64,000 bases of DNA, taken from contig CAMGYJ010000008.1 in NCBI GenBank assembly GCA_946122785.1, forward strand, positions 56,740,963-56,804,962. The letters run 5' to 3'. Under the pieces are notes generated by a model. It did no database searches. It was not told the DNA's origin and worked only from the letters and a program-made list of their open reading frames with translations. The translations under genes and the position numbers were made by a program. Below, in pieces: positions 33,587 through 43,829 of the stretch. This stretch comes from Linum tenue (taxonomy: Eukaryota; Streptophyta; Magnoliopsida; Malpighiales; Linaceae). Position 1 is the first letter of the stretch, and each line of letters starts with the position of its first letter.

Positions 33587-34268
33587 GATTCTCCTTGCGG
33601 AAGGGATTTCGAATCCTTGCAACCAGAAGAAGAAGGAAGGGTTCTCCTCTGCTCGCTTTTTCTGGCAATTGGCGTTATGGCTTCTCGAACGAGTTGCAGA
33701 GACCTTCGTCGAAAGAAAAAGGGGTGACCTCCCCACCGGAGAGTCCTCCCACGACGATACAAATGGTCTTTGATGACTCCGACGCCATTAGCCTCGCTTC
33801 CAAGTTCCGTCACTAACAGATCAACGGCGGCGCCTCAATGTTCTATCATTGATGATGTCAAACCTTCGTGGGTCAAGTTCTGCGAATTTTGTTTATCACA
33901 CATATTTGTGTTAAAACTAGATATGCCATACCCTTAAAATCAATAATAGGACCATGTTGTATCAGTATGCTATTATGGAAATTTTGGGGATTTATGTGGA
34001 GCAGAAAACTGAAGTTTGAATTTGAAAAAAAAAGAACTGAAATTTGAATTACGCCGAGGAAGAAGACGATCGAAGTGAAGCTTCTGATCGTTTCTCAACC
34101 ACTCACGAGATGGAATGTGGGCTAACATCATCACACTTATAGTTTCCATAAACTTAGCATACAAAACAAGAAACGTTGGCAAACTTAGTGGTTAAGCTAG
34201 TAGTTTACTATTAAGTTTGCTAGAATAGGTGTAGGGTTCGAATACTAGTTTCAACCATTATATTTAGT
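33587..34268. other. Intergenic, possible small gene fragment and SINE-like head
   Basis: The open stretch to 33816 ends without recognisable domain. At about 34166-34240 TAGTGGTTAAGC and GGGTTCGAATAC are spaced like RNA polymerase III A and B boxes, suggesting an old tRNA-derived SINE. Nothing else was seen. Confidence 0.35.
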
Positions 34269-34962
34269 TTTTTTATAATTTCATTTGAAATCACTTGTTC
34301 ATAGTTGATTACCCTCTCCTTGCTAGTCAAGTTTTTGGAAAAAATTTCAGTTTTCTATTTAGAATTTTATTTTACAACTATTCATAAATAGTAATTCTAC
34401 ACAACATGTCATTTTTGTCACACACCACCGTTGTGCCCACCTCCACCTTGCAACTTTGCGTTAACCCAAAACTAGTACAAAGGACTAGTACATCCCAAAA
34501 CAAACCTTTGCTAAACCACGTGAAAGGGCATTTGTACTGCAGTCTAGTGACTAAGTTTGAAATTCTGCCTTGACAAACTTATAAACGTGAAAGCTCCATG
34601 TTCCGAATGGTTCAATTTTTTATAATTTCATTTGAAATCACTTGTTCATAGTTGATTACCCTCTCCTTGCTAGTCAAGTTTTTGGAAAAAATTTCATTTT
34701 TCTATTTAGAATTTTATTTTACAACTATTCATAAATAGTAATTCTACACAACATGTCATTTTTGTCACACACCACCGTTGTGCCCACCTCCACCTTGCAA
34801 CTTTGCGTTAACCCAAAACTAGTACAAAGGACTAGTACATCCCAAAACAAACCTTTGCTAAACCACGTGAAAGGGCATTTGTACTGCAGTCTAGTGACTA
34901 AGTTTGAAATTCTGCCTTGACAAACTTATAAACGTGAAAGCTCCATGTTCCGAATGGTTCAA
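34269..34962. repeat. 347-bp tandem duplication
   Basis: Units 34269-34615 and 34616-34962 are almost identical. The only difference I saw is TTTCAGTTTTC against TTTCATTTTTC. Noncoding. The near-identity implies a recent event. Confidence 0.9.
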
Positions 34963-35640
34963 TATTCTGCCTTGACACTGATGCGTGTAAAATGGATTGG
35001 TTGTTATTATAAAAGAGATGCAGTGTTGCTTTAAAAAAATTTGTAGCGTAAACGATTTCATATACTAAGACGCATGTAACATAGTATATAATATTATAGT
35101 TGAAAAGTGAGACTTGACATCGATAGAAGTTTTACATTGATAGAAGTTTGTCGGTTGAGGTAGAATGTCTTGTTCCTTATAAATATATTTATATCAGGCA
35201 CTTTCATGACATCGATACCTATGGCCAAGTCACGATGAGGTTATGATAGATCAAGGAAGATCTTATGAGATTTTTGTCGGAGATGATCCTATCACGTGGA
35301 ACAATTGTTCTTTGTCATTCTAGATGATCAGTGAAATTCGCTAGACAGCTAAAGTACCATAGGTTGTTTTGAGATCCTAATTATATGTTCACTATCGATT
35401 CGGATTATTTGTTGTCTAAATAATCCGATCGATTGATTAAAAAGGCCTCGTATTTTTTGGCCATTAAAAAGGCCTCATGTGAATTCGAACATGCCTTTTG
35501 TACCAGGCCCAATAAGGCCCTTAGCAATAGCAGATCGGTGGCACAAACGCCTTTTCGCATTATTTGTATTCTCCCAAGTCCCAACACAGATCAATTATGG
35601 CAAAGTTGAACAACTGAAAGACTAGCCTACAAAATCAAGC
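34963..35640. other. Intergenic
   Basis: No gene supported. Short dispersed phrases (AAAAAGGCCTC twice, near 35440 and 35466) only. Confidence 0.5.
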
Positions 35641-36177
35641 TATCGATCCATATCCCTGCTCTTTCTTCCCCCCATGCGCAGGCTTCTCTGTTTTCCTTGA
35701 GAAAGAAAACTTAACCGCCCTCCTCCTTCCTTCGCTTCCGCCTCCCTTGCATGCAAGCCTCCCCCTCCGCCTCCGCCTCCGCCAGTCAATCCACCGCTGG
35801 TCGGCGGTCGCTCAATACCGGTCTCCACCTCCGAGCCACCATCGTCACCTGCCACCGCCGCCGCTGATTCGCTCGAGGGGTTGTGGGAAGAAGAGCGGCA
35901 GAAAGTTCCCAGGACGAAAGGCAGGAGAAAGTTAGGGAGAGAGCAGCAAGGGTAGGGTTGTCGTCTGTTGACAGAAGAGCAGGCGAAGGAAAATCCTGTG
36001 GAAAAAAGGAATTCCAATCGGCGTCTTCCTTCCTTCCCGGGCTAACAACGAGTTGCCGCCGACCACGTTTCAACCGCCGCTGGTACATTTTTGTAAATGC
36101 TTTTTAACTATTTGGTACGGTGGATTAGAGTATCTGACGTAGTGTGTTGTTATACTCGTAGGTGTAATTTTCTTACA
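35641..36177 (+). other. Upstream/leader region of the 36.2-kb gene
   Basis: GC- and CT-rich with trinucleotide runs (CCGCCT, 35765-35785). Frames on both strands are low-complexity and share no motif with known families. It probably contains the promoter and an untranslated exon of the next gene. Confidence 0.4.
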
Positions 36178-36836
36178 ATGGATCGTGTATCTCAATGGTA
36201 CCCGTAAGTATTGTTTACCAACTAATCCTTAGACTGTCTACTCCGCTTCCTTTTCGTATGGTCAGACATTAGTAACGGTTTTATTTGTAGGGATTTTATG
36301 GTTGAGCCTGGTTTCGTTGCAAAGCTGCGGTATGAGGAAGCAGCTTCTATGTCTGAATTTACGGAATCACTCGGTCTTATATTGTTGCAAGAGAATGGTG
36401 ACGTTGAGGTTATTGAAATAAATTTTTTTTGTCATTCATCATTCTCGCTCTCGTTTGCACTTTTTCTGTTTGTTAATGCTTGTTAATTTTTTTTTGAAAA
36501 TCCATTTGTTGTTTTAAACACCAGGGCACTTCTTACCTCTTTTCTGGACGTGTCACCGAGGTTAGGACATCATGGCGTGCTGCATCTAGAGTTCATTTGA
36601 TCCACTTAGTTATTGAGGATGACTATTTCGATGTTGAGGTTGTTTTCCCATCGGCAAACTTACGCAAAATCCTTTCAGATGTAGTAAGTGATGAAGACAT
36701 GGCCAATGCCGATTTCGTTACCCTTGTCAACTTGCTTGGTGGAAACTCTTATGAGTTTATGGTCACATTGGGTCCTTGGAACCATGGGTATTTTGAGCTG
36801 TTATTGGTCAAACTATTCTTTCCTCTTGGAAACTGA
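36178..36836 (+). CDS. Small OB-fold-like protein, paralogue 1
   Basis: Three exons: 36178-36203, 36291-36408, 36525-36836, with GT-AG introns and phases that agree, giving 151 residues from MDRVSQWYPDFMVEPGF. I do not recognise the family. The last exon (GTSYLFSGRVTEVRTSW... HLVIEDDYFDVEVVFPSANL...VTLGPWNHG) has the alternating strand pattern of an OB fold and aligns with the last exon of the gene at 45626-46625, with similar exon length and the same exon start phase. An alternative donor at 36788 would trim the C-terminus. It lies beside an RPA-like OB-fold gene. Function unknown; nucleic-acid binding is an inference. Confidence 0.6.
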
Positions 36837-37490
36837 AGACCATTACAGCAATGTCAATAGAAATCTACTAAATTTGCTTAGTGTCGGCCTTAATGCCATT
36901 TCTCTTGTTATCCAAGTGTACTAAGTGTGTGAACACAATGTTATTTTGTATGGGTCCTGCCCTTTTTATTGAATTGTTGCTTCCTTATGGGTTGTTTGTT
37001 GCTTCATACTACACTACATGCCACAAACAATCAAAAATTAGTATTCGTGATTCATAAGAAAGAGCGAACTTGAAAATTAATAACAAGAGCGAACTTGAAA
37101 ATAAAAATACGAAGGTGCTTAAATATAAACATCTATCAATAGGAACGAATGATTGCAAAAAATGTCAAAATATATACATAGCTAGCTAGGATCGTTAGTT
37201 TTACAAGCTGAACAATATAGTCCAACGTAGGAAGCAACAATTCTACCACATAGCTTGAAAATAAACATCTCACTTCACTACAGCTATATAATAATGGCTG
37301 GTTTTCATGAACAAAATAAGTCCAGAAGACTTTCAATAAGTGATTAATTGACTTGGGATGCTAGTTTGGTTGCCTTCTGGCCCAATGGTTGCTGCTCTTG
37401 GCCCTCAAATGTACACAATATGTAGAGCTCGTTAATCAACTTGGACAAATAGGTTTTTGTTGGTTAAGTGGCAAGCAAATTGTTTGCGTG
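36837..37490. other. Intergenic between paralogue 1 and RPA-like gene
   Basis: No gene. 37371-37412 (CTTCTGGCCCAATGGTTGCT...) is repeated almost exactly at 40279-40320, on the other side of the RPA-like gene. Confidence 0.6.
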
Positions 37491-37805
37491 ATTCATATTA
37501 ATAAGCGTACACAATTGAACAAAGAATGTTGATTGTAGTCCAGCGGATGGAAGTTTGCAATGCTAATTTATGTCTTGGGTTCGACACCCATCAGAAGCAT
37601 TTCAGTTTTGGTTTTAAGTTATTACTACTGGGAATAAGCCCGCGCTTCGCTGCGGGATGATTCATATTAATAAGCGTACACAATTGAACAAAGAATGTTG
37701 ATTGCAGTCCAACGGATGGCAGTTTGGAAGCCTAATTTTTGGCTTGGGTTCGAAACCCATCAGCAGCAATAACTTGTCAATTTTAAGTTATTCCCCTTGC
37801 AACTT
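37491..37805. repeat. Tandem pair of SINE-like / Helitron-tip units
   Basis: Two units with a period of 169 bp (from 37491 and from 37660). Each holds a GTCCA(G/A)CGGATGG box and a perfect polymerase III B box (GGTTCGACACC, GGTTCGAAACC), as in tRNA-derived SINEs. Between them CCCGCGCTTCGCTGCGGG (37639-37656) is a perfect short hairpin of the type found near Helitron ends. Confidence 0.45.
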
Positions 37806-38105
37806 ATTTCATTAAGGACATCTGCATATCAATATTGTCTAACACTGAATATAGGTACTTCCCTAAAAAAAAAACACTGAATATAGGTACATATGCAAAA
37901 GTATTTCCCAAAATGTGTCCTAAGCATTCACAATAGATTCACAGTTTGACTGAACTACCTGATTAAGCCAGGTGGTAGTTGTTAAATGACAAAAGGCTAG
38001 ACCAAAAGTGTTGTCAATTATGTCAGGGCTTAGGTAGAAACAGCAAAAGGCGGTCAATCAGTAGCAGTTTTCCTGATTCAAAATGTAGCTGGTCGAAGTT
38101 GATGT
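37806..38105. other. 3' flank of the RPA-like gene
   Basis: A-rich tract (37867-37876), otherwise nothing structured. It probably contains the 3' UTR of the minus-strand gene. Confidence 0.4.
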
Positions 38106-40028
38106 TCAATCGTCGAAAGCACAAGGATCCCAAAGTGTGGCAACCCTGATGTGCGGCACGGTGCTCTGACCTGGGTTTGGCCATGCAATGTACAGTTCTG
38201 CTGCGAAGGTCTTCTTGCAGTTTTTCTTGATGATGTCTTTTATTTCATCTTCGTTCAGTTTGAAATACTTTGCCGGCATCATGCAGAGTATTGACAGAGC
38301 TGCCTCGTGGTTGAGTACAACATCGGCCTCGGATGATTCAGATTTGCACCTTGCCTCGATTTGGTAATGTAGTCTGGTCATAATAGAAGCTCGTTAGCTT
38401 TGTTGAGAATAATGCAAGCGTTCCTTGCCAAAAGTGCAAACCGGTCAATTTAAATATTTAATCTCACCTTGGCGTTTCCCGAGTGGTTCTGCAAGCATCT
38501 ATTTTGCATAGGACATGAGTGAACTTGATTATGGTTCGGTAGAGGGTCTGAAATATAAAAATTGTTTTTGCTAGGTTAGAGTGCACGGCAATAGCAAGTG
38601 AAACATATTTGAATGTTGGGATTTTTCAAAGCATTATAATATACCTCACGATGTTGTGGTATTGAACTCAAGTCTTCTTTTATCTGAGCAAGTGTTCTTC
38701 TTGGGGGGCGAGGGTAGCATAAGTATCCCATCCTTTCAGCTGTTCCATAGATTATGTACTTGATCGGTTTGCGGCATGGCAGAAACCTGAGTTTTGCAAA
38801 TAGATGTCTATGTTAGGCTAAGTTGTTGCAATGAAAGCATATTTGAAGTGAACAAATTGTCTTAGAGATTGTTAGGAAATCAATACCTGTTCATGACTCT
38901 TTCAGTGGTCTCATTGTATGAACTGATAATCAGACGACTGGCTTGTGTCGATTCCAGCTCATATATACCATCATCGTTGCATGCATCGGGCACGGAGACT
39001 ACCGATGTAACTGTGGTTATCAGAGGGAGGTGCGACTCTACATCTGCTGCTTGTTGGAGGTAACCAGCGACATCGTAGCCACAGTACTTCACAATAGCCT
39101 TGTTCCCACTGTTTTGCAAATGCAAACAAAATATAAATTATTCGATGTCGAAAGTTTTAACGATCTAAGGTACATAGTTTAGTATACCTGTAGTCTTCAA
39201 TAACCAGATGGAAATCAAGCATGCCATCTTGGAGGGCATTTGGTATGTGATTCGCCGTACGCAGCCTGTGACATCTGTAATTGCATAGATGATTATGGGA
39301 TTTTTAGTGTGTGTTGGTCGTGAAAGTGATGTACATTGCTTTACCTGCGTGGCAGTGGAAACTTTCAAACTTTGCAGGGACCATTGAGAAATGAGAGTTC
39401 ATGAATGAGTCGAGGGGAAACTTAGGATTGTTCTGGTCTTCTTCGATGTTGTCAATCAGTTGCTCAGAGTTCATGAGCAGCCGCAGTTCTCCTGGGACAA
39501 TGCGTTTGTTCTTACTCGAGGGGATTGTAACGATAATGCTTAGGCGATACAGATGACCAACTTTGATCCTCTCCATCACGTCATCAATGTCCTTTTCATA
39601 TGCCAGAGCTTCAATAACTCGTTTCTGCGGGATTAGCAGGTGTAAAAGAATGTTATAGATAACCAGCTGGTGTTTTTTTGCTGGGAAATCGTAACAAACC
39701 TTTTTGTCCATCCAGAGCATGCGCAATGCTGGCGTTTTCCAAACCTCTCCGTCATGACTTCTGTCCACGTTTTTAGAAGCCGAGCTATCACAGTACGGTT
39801 GTTGGTTCCCAACCGCAAACCTCGAAACGTCATCGAAGCACAAATGGGGTCTACAAATAGAGACAAGAAACACACTAAGTGGAGTCACCATTTATTGTAA
39901 GGTTTTGCGAATCAATCGAATCCAGTACCAATTTAGACCTACAGAAACACAAACATCGAACCTTGGGGATCGGTGGGGTCCTCGTAATCCCGCGAGGCGA
40001 CTGGGTTGTCTCGGCGGAAAACTGCCAT
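38106..40028 (-). CDS. Replication protein A 70-kDa-like / DUF223 OB-fold protein, two frameshifts
   Basis: Eight exons on the minus strand: 40028-39962, 39850-39700, 39624-39345, 39274-39188, 39108-38887, 38786-38645, 38547-38468, 38373-38106. All introns are GT-AG. N-terminal MAVFRRDNPV, then an OB-fold start typical of RPA1/DUF223 (FRGLRLGTNNRTVIARLLKTW, LRMLWMDKK, IKVGHLYRLS), a second OB-type segment (TANHIPNALQDGMLDFHLVIEDY, KYCGYDVAGYLQ) and a C-terminal part ending LWDPCAFDD, about 430 residues. Two single-base losses are needed to keep frame: one in exon 2 (about 39735) and one in exon 4 (about 39268). Such proteins bind single-stranded DNA; RPA-like genes are also carried by plant Helitrons. 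Either a recent pseudogene or sequence errors. Confidence 0.7.
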
Positions 40029-40593
40029 AGTTCGTTGGTCCGCTGCGATCGTAGTAATCTTTATTAGAGAATATGATGTTTTCTACTGAATGGCGTGCTT
40101 AGGACCAGATAGTGACATACCTTGGCGCTAGGGTTTTCACCGTGGTCGAAAGGGGCAGTTTTTACCGCCGATGCCAGCGAAGATCTGGAACGAGGTCTGT
40201 GTTGTCGAGGGAGGCAAGAGCAGGGCTTAAGTAAATTGAATGCGGCCTAAAAAAGACAGGCCGGAAGGCTGATTTGGGCCTTCTGGCCCAATGGTTGCTG
40301 CTTTTGGCCACAAATGTACATACCTGTTATTCAAAGGTTTCATCTTCGGTTTAAACCAACAGGCAATCTCCAAATACGACTGCCTATACGATACATCTAA
40401 ATACACAATCCAATGACAAAAATTTCGGCTTGGCTAATTTCTTTGGAGTGACATGATAATACACCATCTACTTGTCAATTTTCCGGTTTATTAATTTCTG
40501 TTTACTTTTCAATTGACATCGATAGCCAAAAGTAACCGGCAAACCTTCACGTACCTACTAATGTACTACGCGAAGGACATACTTACAAGCAAA
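40029..40593 (-). other. Upstream region of the RPA-like gene
   Basis: A leader exon candidate (about 40130-40215, minus sense, ending at donor GTATGTC) precedes the coding start. 40279-40320 repeats 37371-37412. 40441-40545 is one of three copies of a repeat also at 41193-41300 and 44984-45056. Confidence 0.5.
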
Positions 40594-40944
40594 AACCCTA
40601 AACCCTGAACCCTAAACCCTAGACCCTAAAACCCTAAACCCTAAACCCTAAACCCTAAACCTTGAACCCTGAACCTAAACCCTAAACCCTAAACCCTAGA
40701 CCCTAAACCTTGAACCCTGAACCCTAAACCCTGAACCCTGAAACCATAAACCCTAAACCTGAACCCTGAACCCTAGACCCTGAAACCTGAACCCTGAACC
40801 CTAAACCCTAAAATCCTAAACCCTGAACCCTGAACCCTGAACCCTAGACCCTGAAACCTGAACCCTAAACCCTAAACCCTAAACCCTGAACCCTGGACCC
40901 TGAACTCTAAACCCTAAACTCTGAACCCTAAACCCTAAACCCTA
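40594..40944. repeat. Interstitial telomere-like array (CCCTAAA)n, degenerate
   Basis: About 50 units of CCCTAAA and variants CCCTGAA, CCCTAGA, CCTTGAA over 350 bp, in the C-strand orientation throughout. Plant telomeres are TTTAGGG. Many units are mutated, so it is an old internal array, not a chromosome end. Confidence 0.9.
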
Positions 40945-42186
40945 ATAAAATCATGTTTGCCTTTTTACCTCTAGAGTGAACTTCTTGTTGTTATCCAACT
41001 CCACCAAGCAAACGACCCCTTAGTAATGACTAATTAGGATGAAATGAGTTGTTTGCTAGCTCGAGCCAGAATTTTGATCGAAATTATGAGCCCAAACTCA
41101 ATAAATGAGTTGTGTCGTGTTCGGATCGTATTAGCTCGTTCATAAAAGAGCCGAGAGTGAGTTCGGCTTGGCTCATTAAATGGACCATGTTTCTTTGGAG
41201 TGACATGATAAACACCATCAACTTGTCAATTTTCCGGTTTATTAATTTTTGTTTACTTTTCACTTGACTTCTATAGCCAAAAGTAACCGGCAAACCTTCA
41301 ATTTTCACTTGACTTCAATTTTCCTGGTCTAGGTCTCTGAGTGGAGTTGCGGGTGACGATGGTATTCCAGGCTTTTCCCGGCGGCAGCGGCGGCATGGCA
41401 AGGTTGCAATGGCAGCTAGGGTTTAGATTTGTCTACTTTGGGCTCTCTGTGTTATGTGTGGCACTTGGACTTTTCGGGTGGGCTTTTGAATTGCTTATCT
41501 GTATTGTAACAATTTGTAAGAGCCGGACCGGACCGGTGAACCGGACGGGAAAACCGCCAACCGCCAACAAAAGCGGTCCGGTCTCTGTACTTAAGCGGCC
41601 TTTGCTGGGCCGAACGCTTTTTAGCCATCCCATAGTGAAACCGCAGAACCGGGACGGCCCTATTGGTCCAACGGTCTGCTACTAATAAAAGAAAATCATA
41701 GTACTACTATTATTGAAGCCAACGCCGACCTACACAAACAAGCAACCCTAATAAAGTTAGCTCTAACGCTGCAGTTGCTTTCCTGACTCCTACTGCTCTT
41801 CAACTTTTCTTTAACACGGAACCGCCATCGCCTCTCTCTCTGTCTCTCTCTCTGATTGATGACATGCAATGATTCAGGTACTATTCAGTTGATGGGGTAT
41901 CCCACTTGAGCAGATTGGATGTGTCTCAATAAAGTAACGAGGGAACCAAGGTAGTTTATCGGGACTGCCATTCCCATTCCTGAGAAGTTTAGCAGAACAG
42001 TTTTTTTTTTTGGAGAAACCGCAGAACAGTCTTTTCCCATTCCCTTCATTCCCTTTCTCTTTGGGGTATAAATGAACAGAGTCTTTTCCCATTCCCTTTC
42101 TCAAAATCACCCCGCTTTTTCTACCAAAAAAAAAATCACCCCGCTTCCATCCGTGTCTTCACCTGCAATTCTGCAAGAAACCCTCG
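40945..42186. repeat. Segmental repeats and 5' region of the Agenet gene
   Basis: 40972-41075 (GTGAACTTCTTGTTGTTATCC...) recurs at 44872-44975. 41193-41300 recurs at 40441-40545. 41515-41650 has GGACCGGACCGG-type repeats. 42045-42120 contains a short direct repeat of GTCTTTTCCCATTCCCTT (42023 and 42081) just upstream of the Agenet start. No other gene was seen. Confidence 0.55.
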
Positions 42187-42653
42187 ATGTCGAACCCATC
42201 TTCTTTGTGGGTCGCCCAATTCAATCCGGGCGACCGGGTCAAGATCAGCCCCCGCGATGTAGGGTTCCGCGGCTCCTGGTACGCCGGCACCGTCGTCCGC
42301 CGCGAGGCGAAGAACACCAATCGTTACGTAGTCGAGTACGACCAGCTCTACGCGGACGAATCTGGGGAGAAGCTGCTGCAAGAAACCCTCGATTGGATCC
42401 AATTGCGTCCGCCGCCGCCTCCCGAGAGAAGAAGGTCCAGTTCAAGTTCGAAGAAGAAGTGGAGGCCTTCTACAGCGACGGCTGGTGGGAAGGGGCTATT
42501 ATTGCGGAGCACTCCGGCGGGAAATTCGCGGTGTTCCTCAGAGGCTTTGAGGAGCAGATTGTGTTTGAAGAGAAAGATTTGAGGTTGCCTGTTCAGTGGG
42601 TTAAAGGGAAGGGGAGCCGCGATTCGAACAGGTTCAGCGGGAGAAAGAGGTGA
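42187..42653 (+). CDS. Agenet (Tudor-like) domain protein, first exon, frameshifted
   Basis: From MSNPSSLWVAQFNPGDRVKI the frame encodes an Agenet domain (SWYAGTVVRREAKNTNRYVVEY...WIQLRPPPPP). A one-base loss in the CCG run at about 42412-42424 shifts frame. The shifted frame continues with a second Agenet unit (VEAFYSDGWWEGAIIAEH, FAVFLRGFEEQIVFEEKDLRLPV) to a donor-like AGAGGTGAGC at 42650 or a TGA at 42651-42653. Plant Agenet (DUF724-type) proteins are chromatin readers or RNA-associated proteins. Probably the first half of a gene completed by 43383-43829, but the phase at the junction does not work with the splice sites I see. Confidence 0.6.
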
Positions 42654-43322
42654 GCTAATTCGATTTTATGACTTTTCCTGCTCCGTTGCTTGGTATAACA
42701 ATTTTAGGGAATTTGAATCTCGATCTAGTTAGGTTGAGGAAAGTAGAGAATGTTCGGTATTAGCGGAATTGTGGTGGAAAATAGGATAAAAACAAAGGAA
42801 ACAATTGGTGTTTAATCACTCTTTTTATAAATCACTCAAACAAACAAGGCCTTAATTTTGGCTCTTGTTGCTTACAAACACATAGATACAGAGACTTCTT
42901 TCTTTCTTTTATGTCTCTTCCCCATTGCACTATGACACACCCCATGCATACATATATAATACACAATTGAAGAAGAAAGAAACTAATAGAATGACCCCAT
43001 ATACTCAATGCAAGTGAGCCCTCTTCCATCATCATCTTCTCTTCCACGATACAACACAACACATGCATGAGTTAATACCAAATCCAATCATGTTCTCATG
43101 CATTGATATAGCCTTATCAATTTTGTCTTCAACTTCCAATCCACTTGCTGCAACTTGCTTGAATTATTTTGATGATGTCTCTACATGTGCTCTTATTCTT
43201 CACGTCAACATTGGGGTAGATATTGATAATTGATCAATCAATAATATTAGGCCTACCATGTGAAGTGTTTTGGGGTAAATTTATTGCAAATTACCTTTTA
43301 ACAGAGAATTGGGTGATCAGAG
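42654..43322. other. Putative intron or spacer between Agenet exons
   Basis: Begins with GTGAGC at 42650. AT-rich, without open frames of note; 42800-43080 has simple CA/CT-rich runs. Confidence 0.4.
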
Positions 43323-43382
43323 ATGGCATTTGTTCTTTTTCACAATGTCTCAACCTCGTTGAATCGCTTCATAAACATGCAG

Positions 43383-43829
43383 ATGTGGCTAAACTCAAAT
43401 TGTTCCAAGGAAGTGATGAAGTTCACTCAAGGAATGCAAGTCGAGGTGCTAACTGACGAAGACGGTTTGAAAGGTGCTTGGTTTGCTGCAACAATTATTG
43501 AACCTTCGGGTGAAGACAAGTACCTTATTGAGTACAAAACCCTGAGGAATGATGATGATACTGAGTTTCTCAGAGAAGACATTCGTGCTTGCAACATAAG
43601 GCCTTGTCCGCCGGAGATCATTGTTGTGGATGGATTCAAGGTGTGGGATGAAGTAGATGCTTACTACAACGAGGGCTGGTGGGTTGGCGTGATTGCAAAG
43701 GTCTTGATCAACTCCAATTACGTGGTTAACTTTATAGAGTATGATGAGAAGATAACGTTCAATCAGGCTGATTTGAGGCCACATCAGGACTGGTTAAACG
43801 ACAAATGGGTTGTTCCTTCAGATGTCTGA
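43383..43829 (+). CDS. Agenet domain exon, second pair
   Basis: An AG at 43381-43382 or at 43408-43409 could open the exon; the frame then reads KFTQGMQVEVLTDEDGLKGAWFAATIIEP, DKYLIEYKTLRNDDDTEFL and a second unit FKVWDEVDAYYNEGWWVGVIAKVL...ITFNQADLRPHQDW, ending at 43829. Two Agenet units in tandem match the layout of the first exon, so the complete protein would have four. ATG at 43323 (same frame) could start a separate protein. No break is seen in this exon. Confidence 0.65.
   Translation: MWLNSNCSKEVMKFTQGMQVEVLTDEDGLKGAWFAATIIEPSGEDKYLIEYKTLRNDDDTEFLREDIRACNIRPCPPEIIVVDGFKVWDEVDAYYNEGWWVGVIAKVLINSNYVVNFIEYDEKITFNQADLRPHQDWLNDKWVVPSDV

Noticed and set aside
32938..33668. 158- and 160-codon minus-strand frames
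   Set aside because: Inside and across the Harbinger-like MITE; low-complexity His/Pro/Thr runs.
35640..36017. 125-codon minus-strand frame
   Set aside because: Gly/Ser/Arg low complexity in a CCGCCT-rich leader; no family resemblance.
37534..37605. Possible tRNA gene
   Set aside because: A B box is present but no cloverleaf can be folded and no acceptor stem pairs; kept as SINE-like only.
40594..40944. True telomere end
   Set aside because: Units are degenerate and single-copy sequence continues on both sides.
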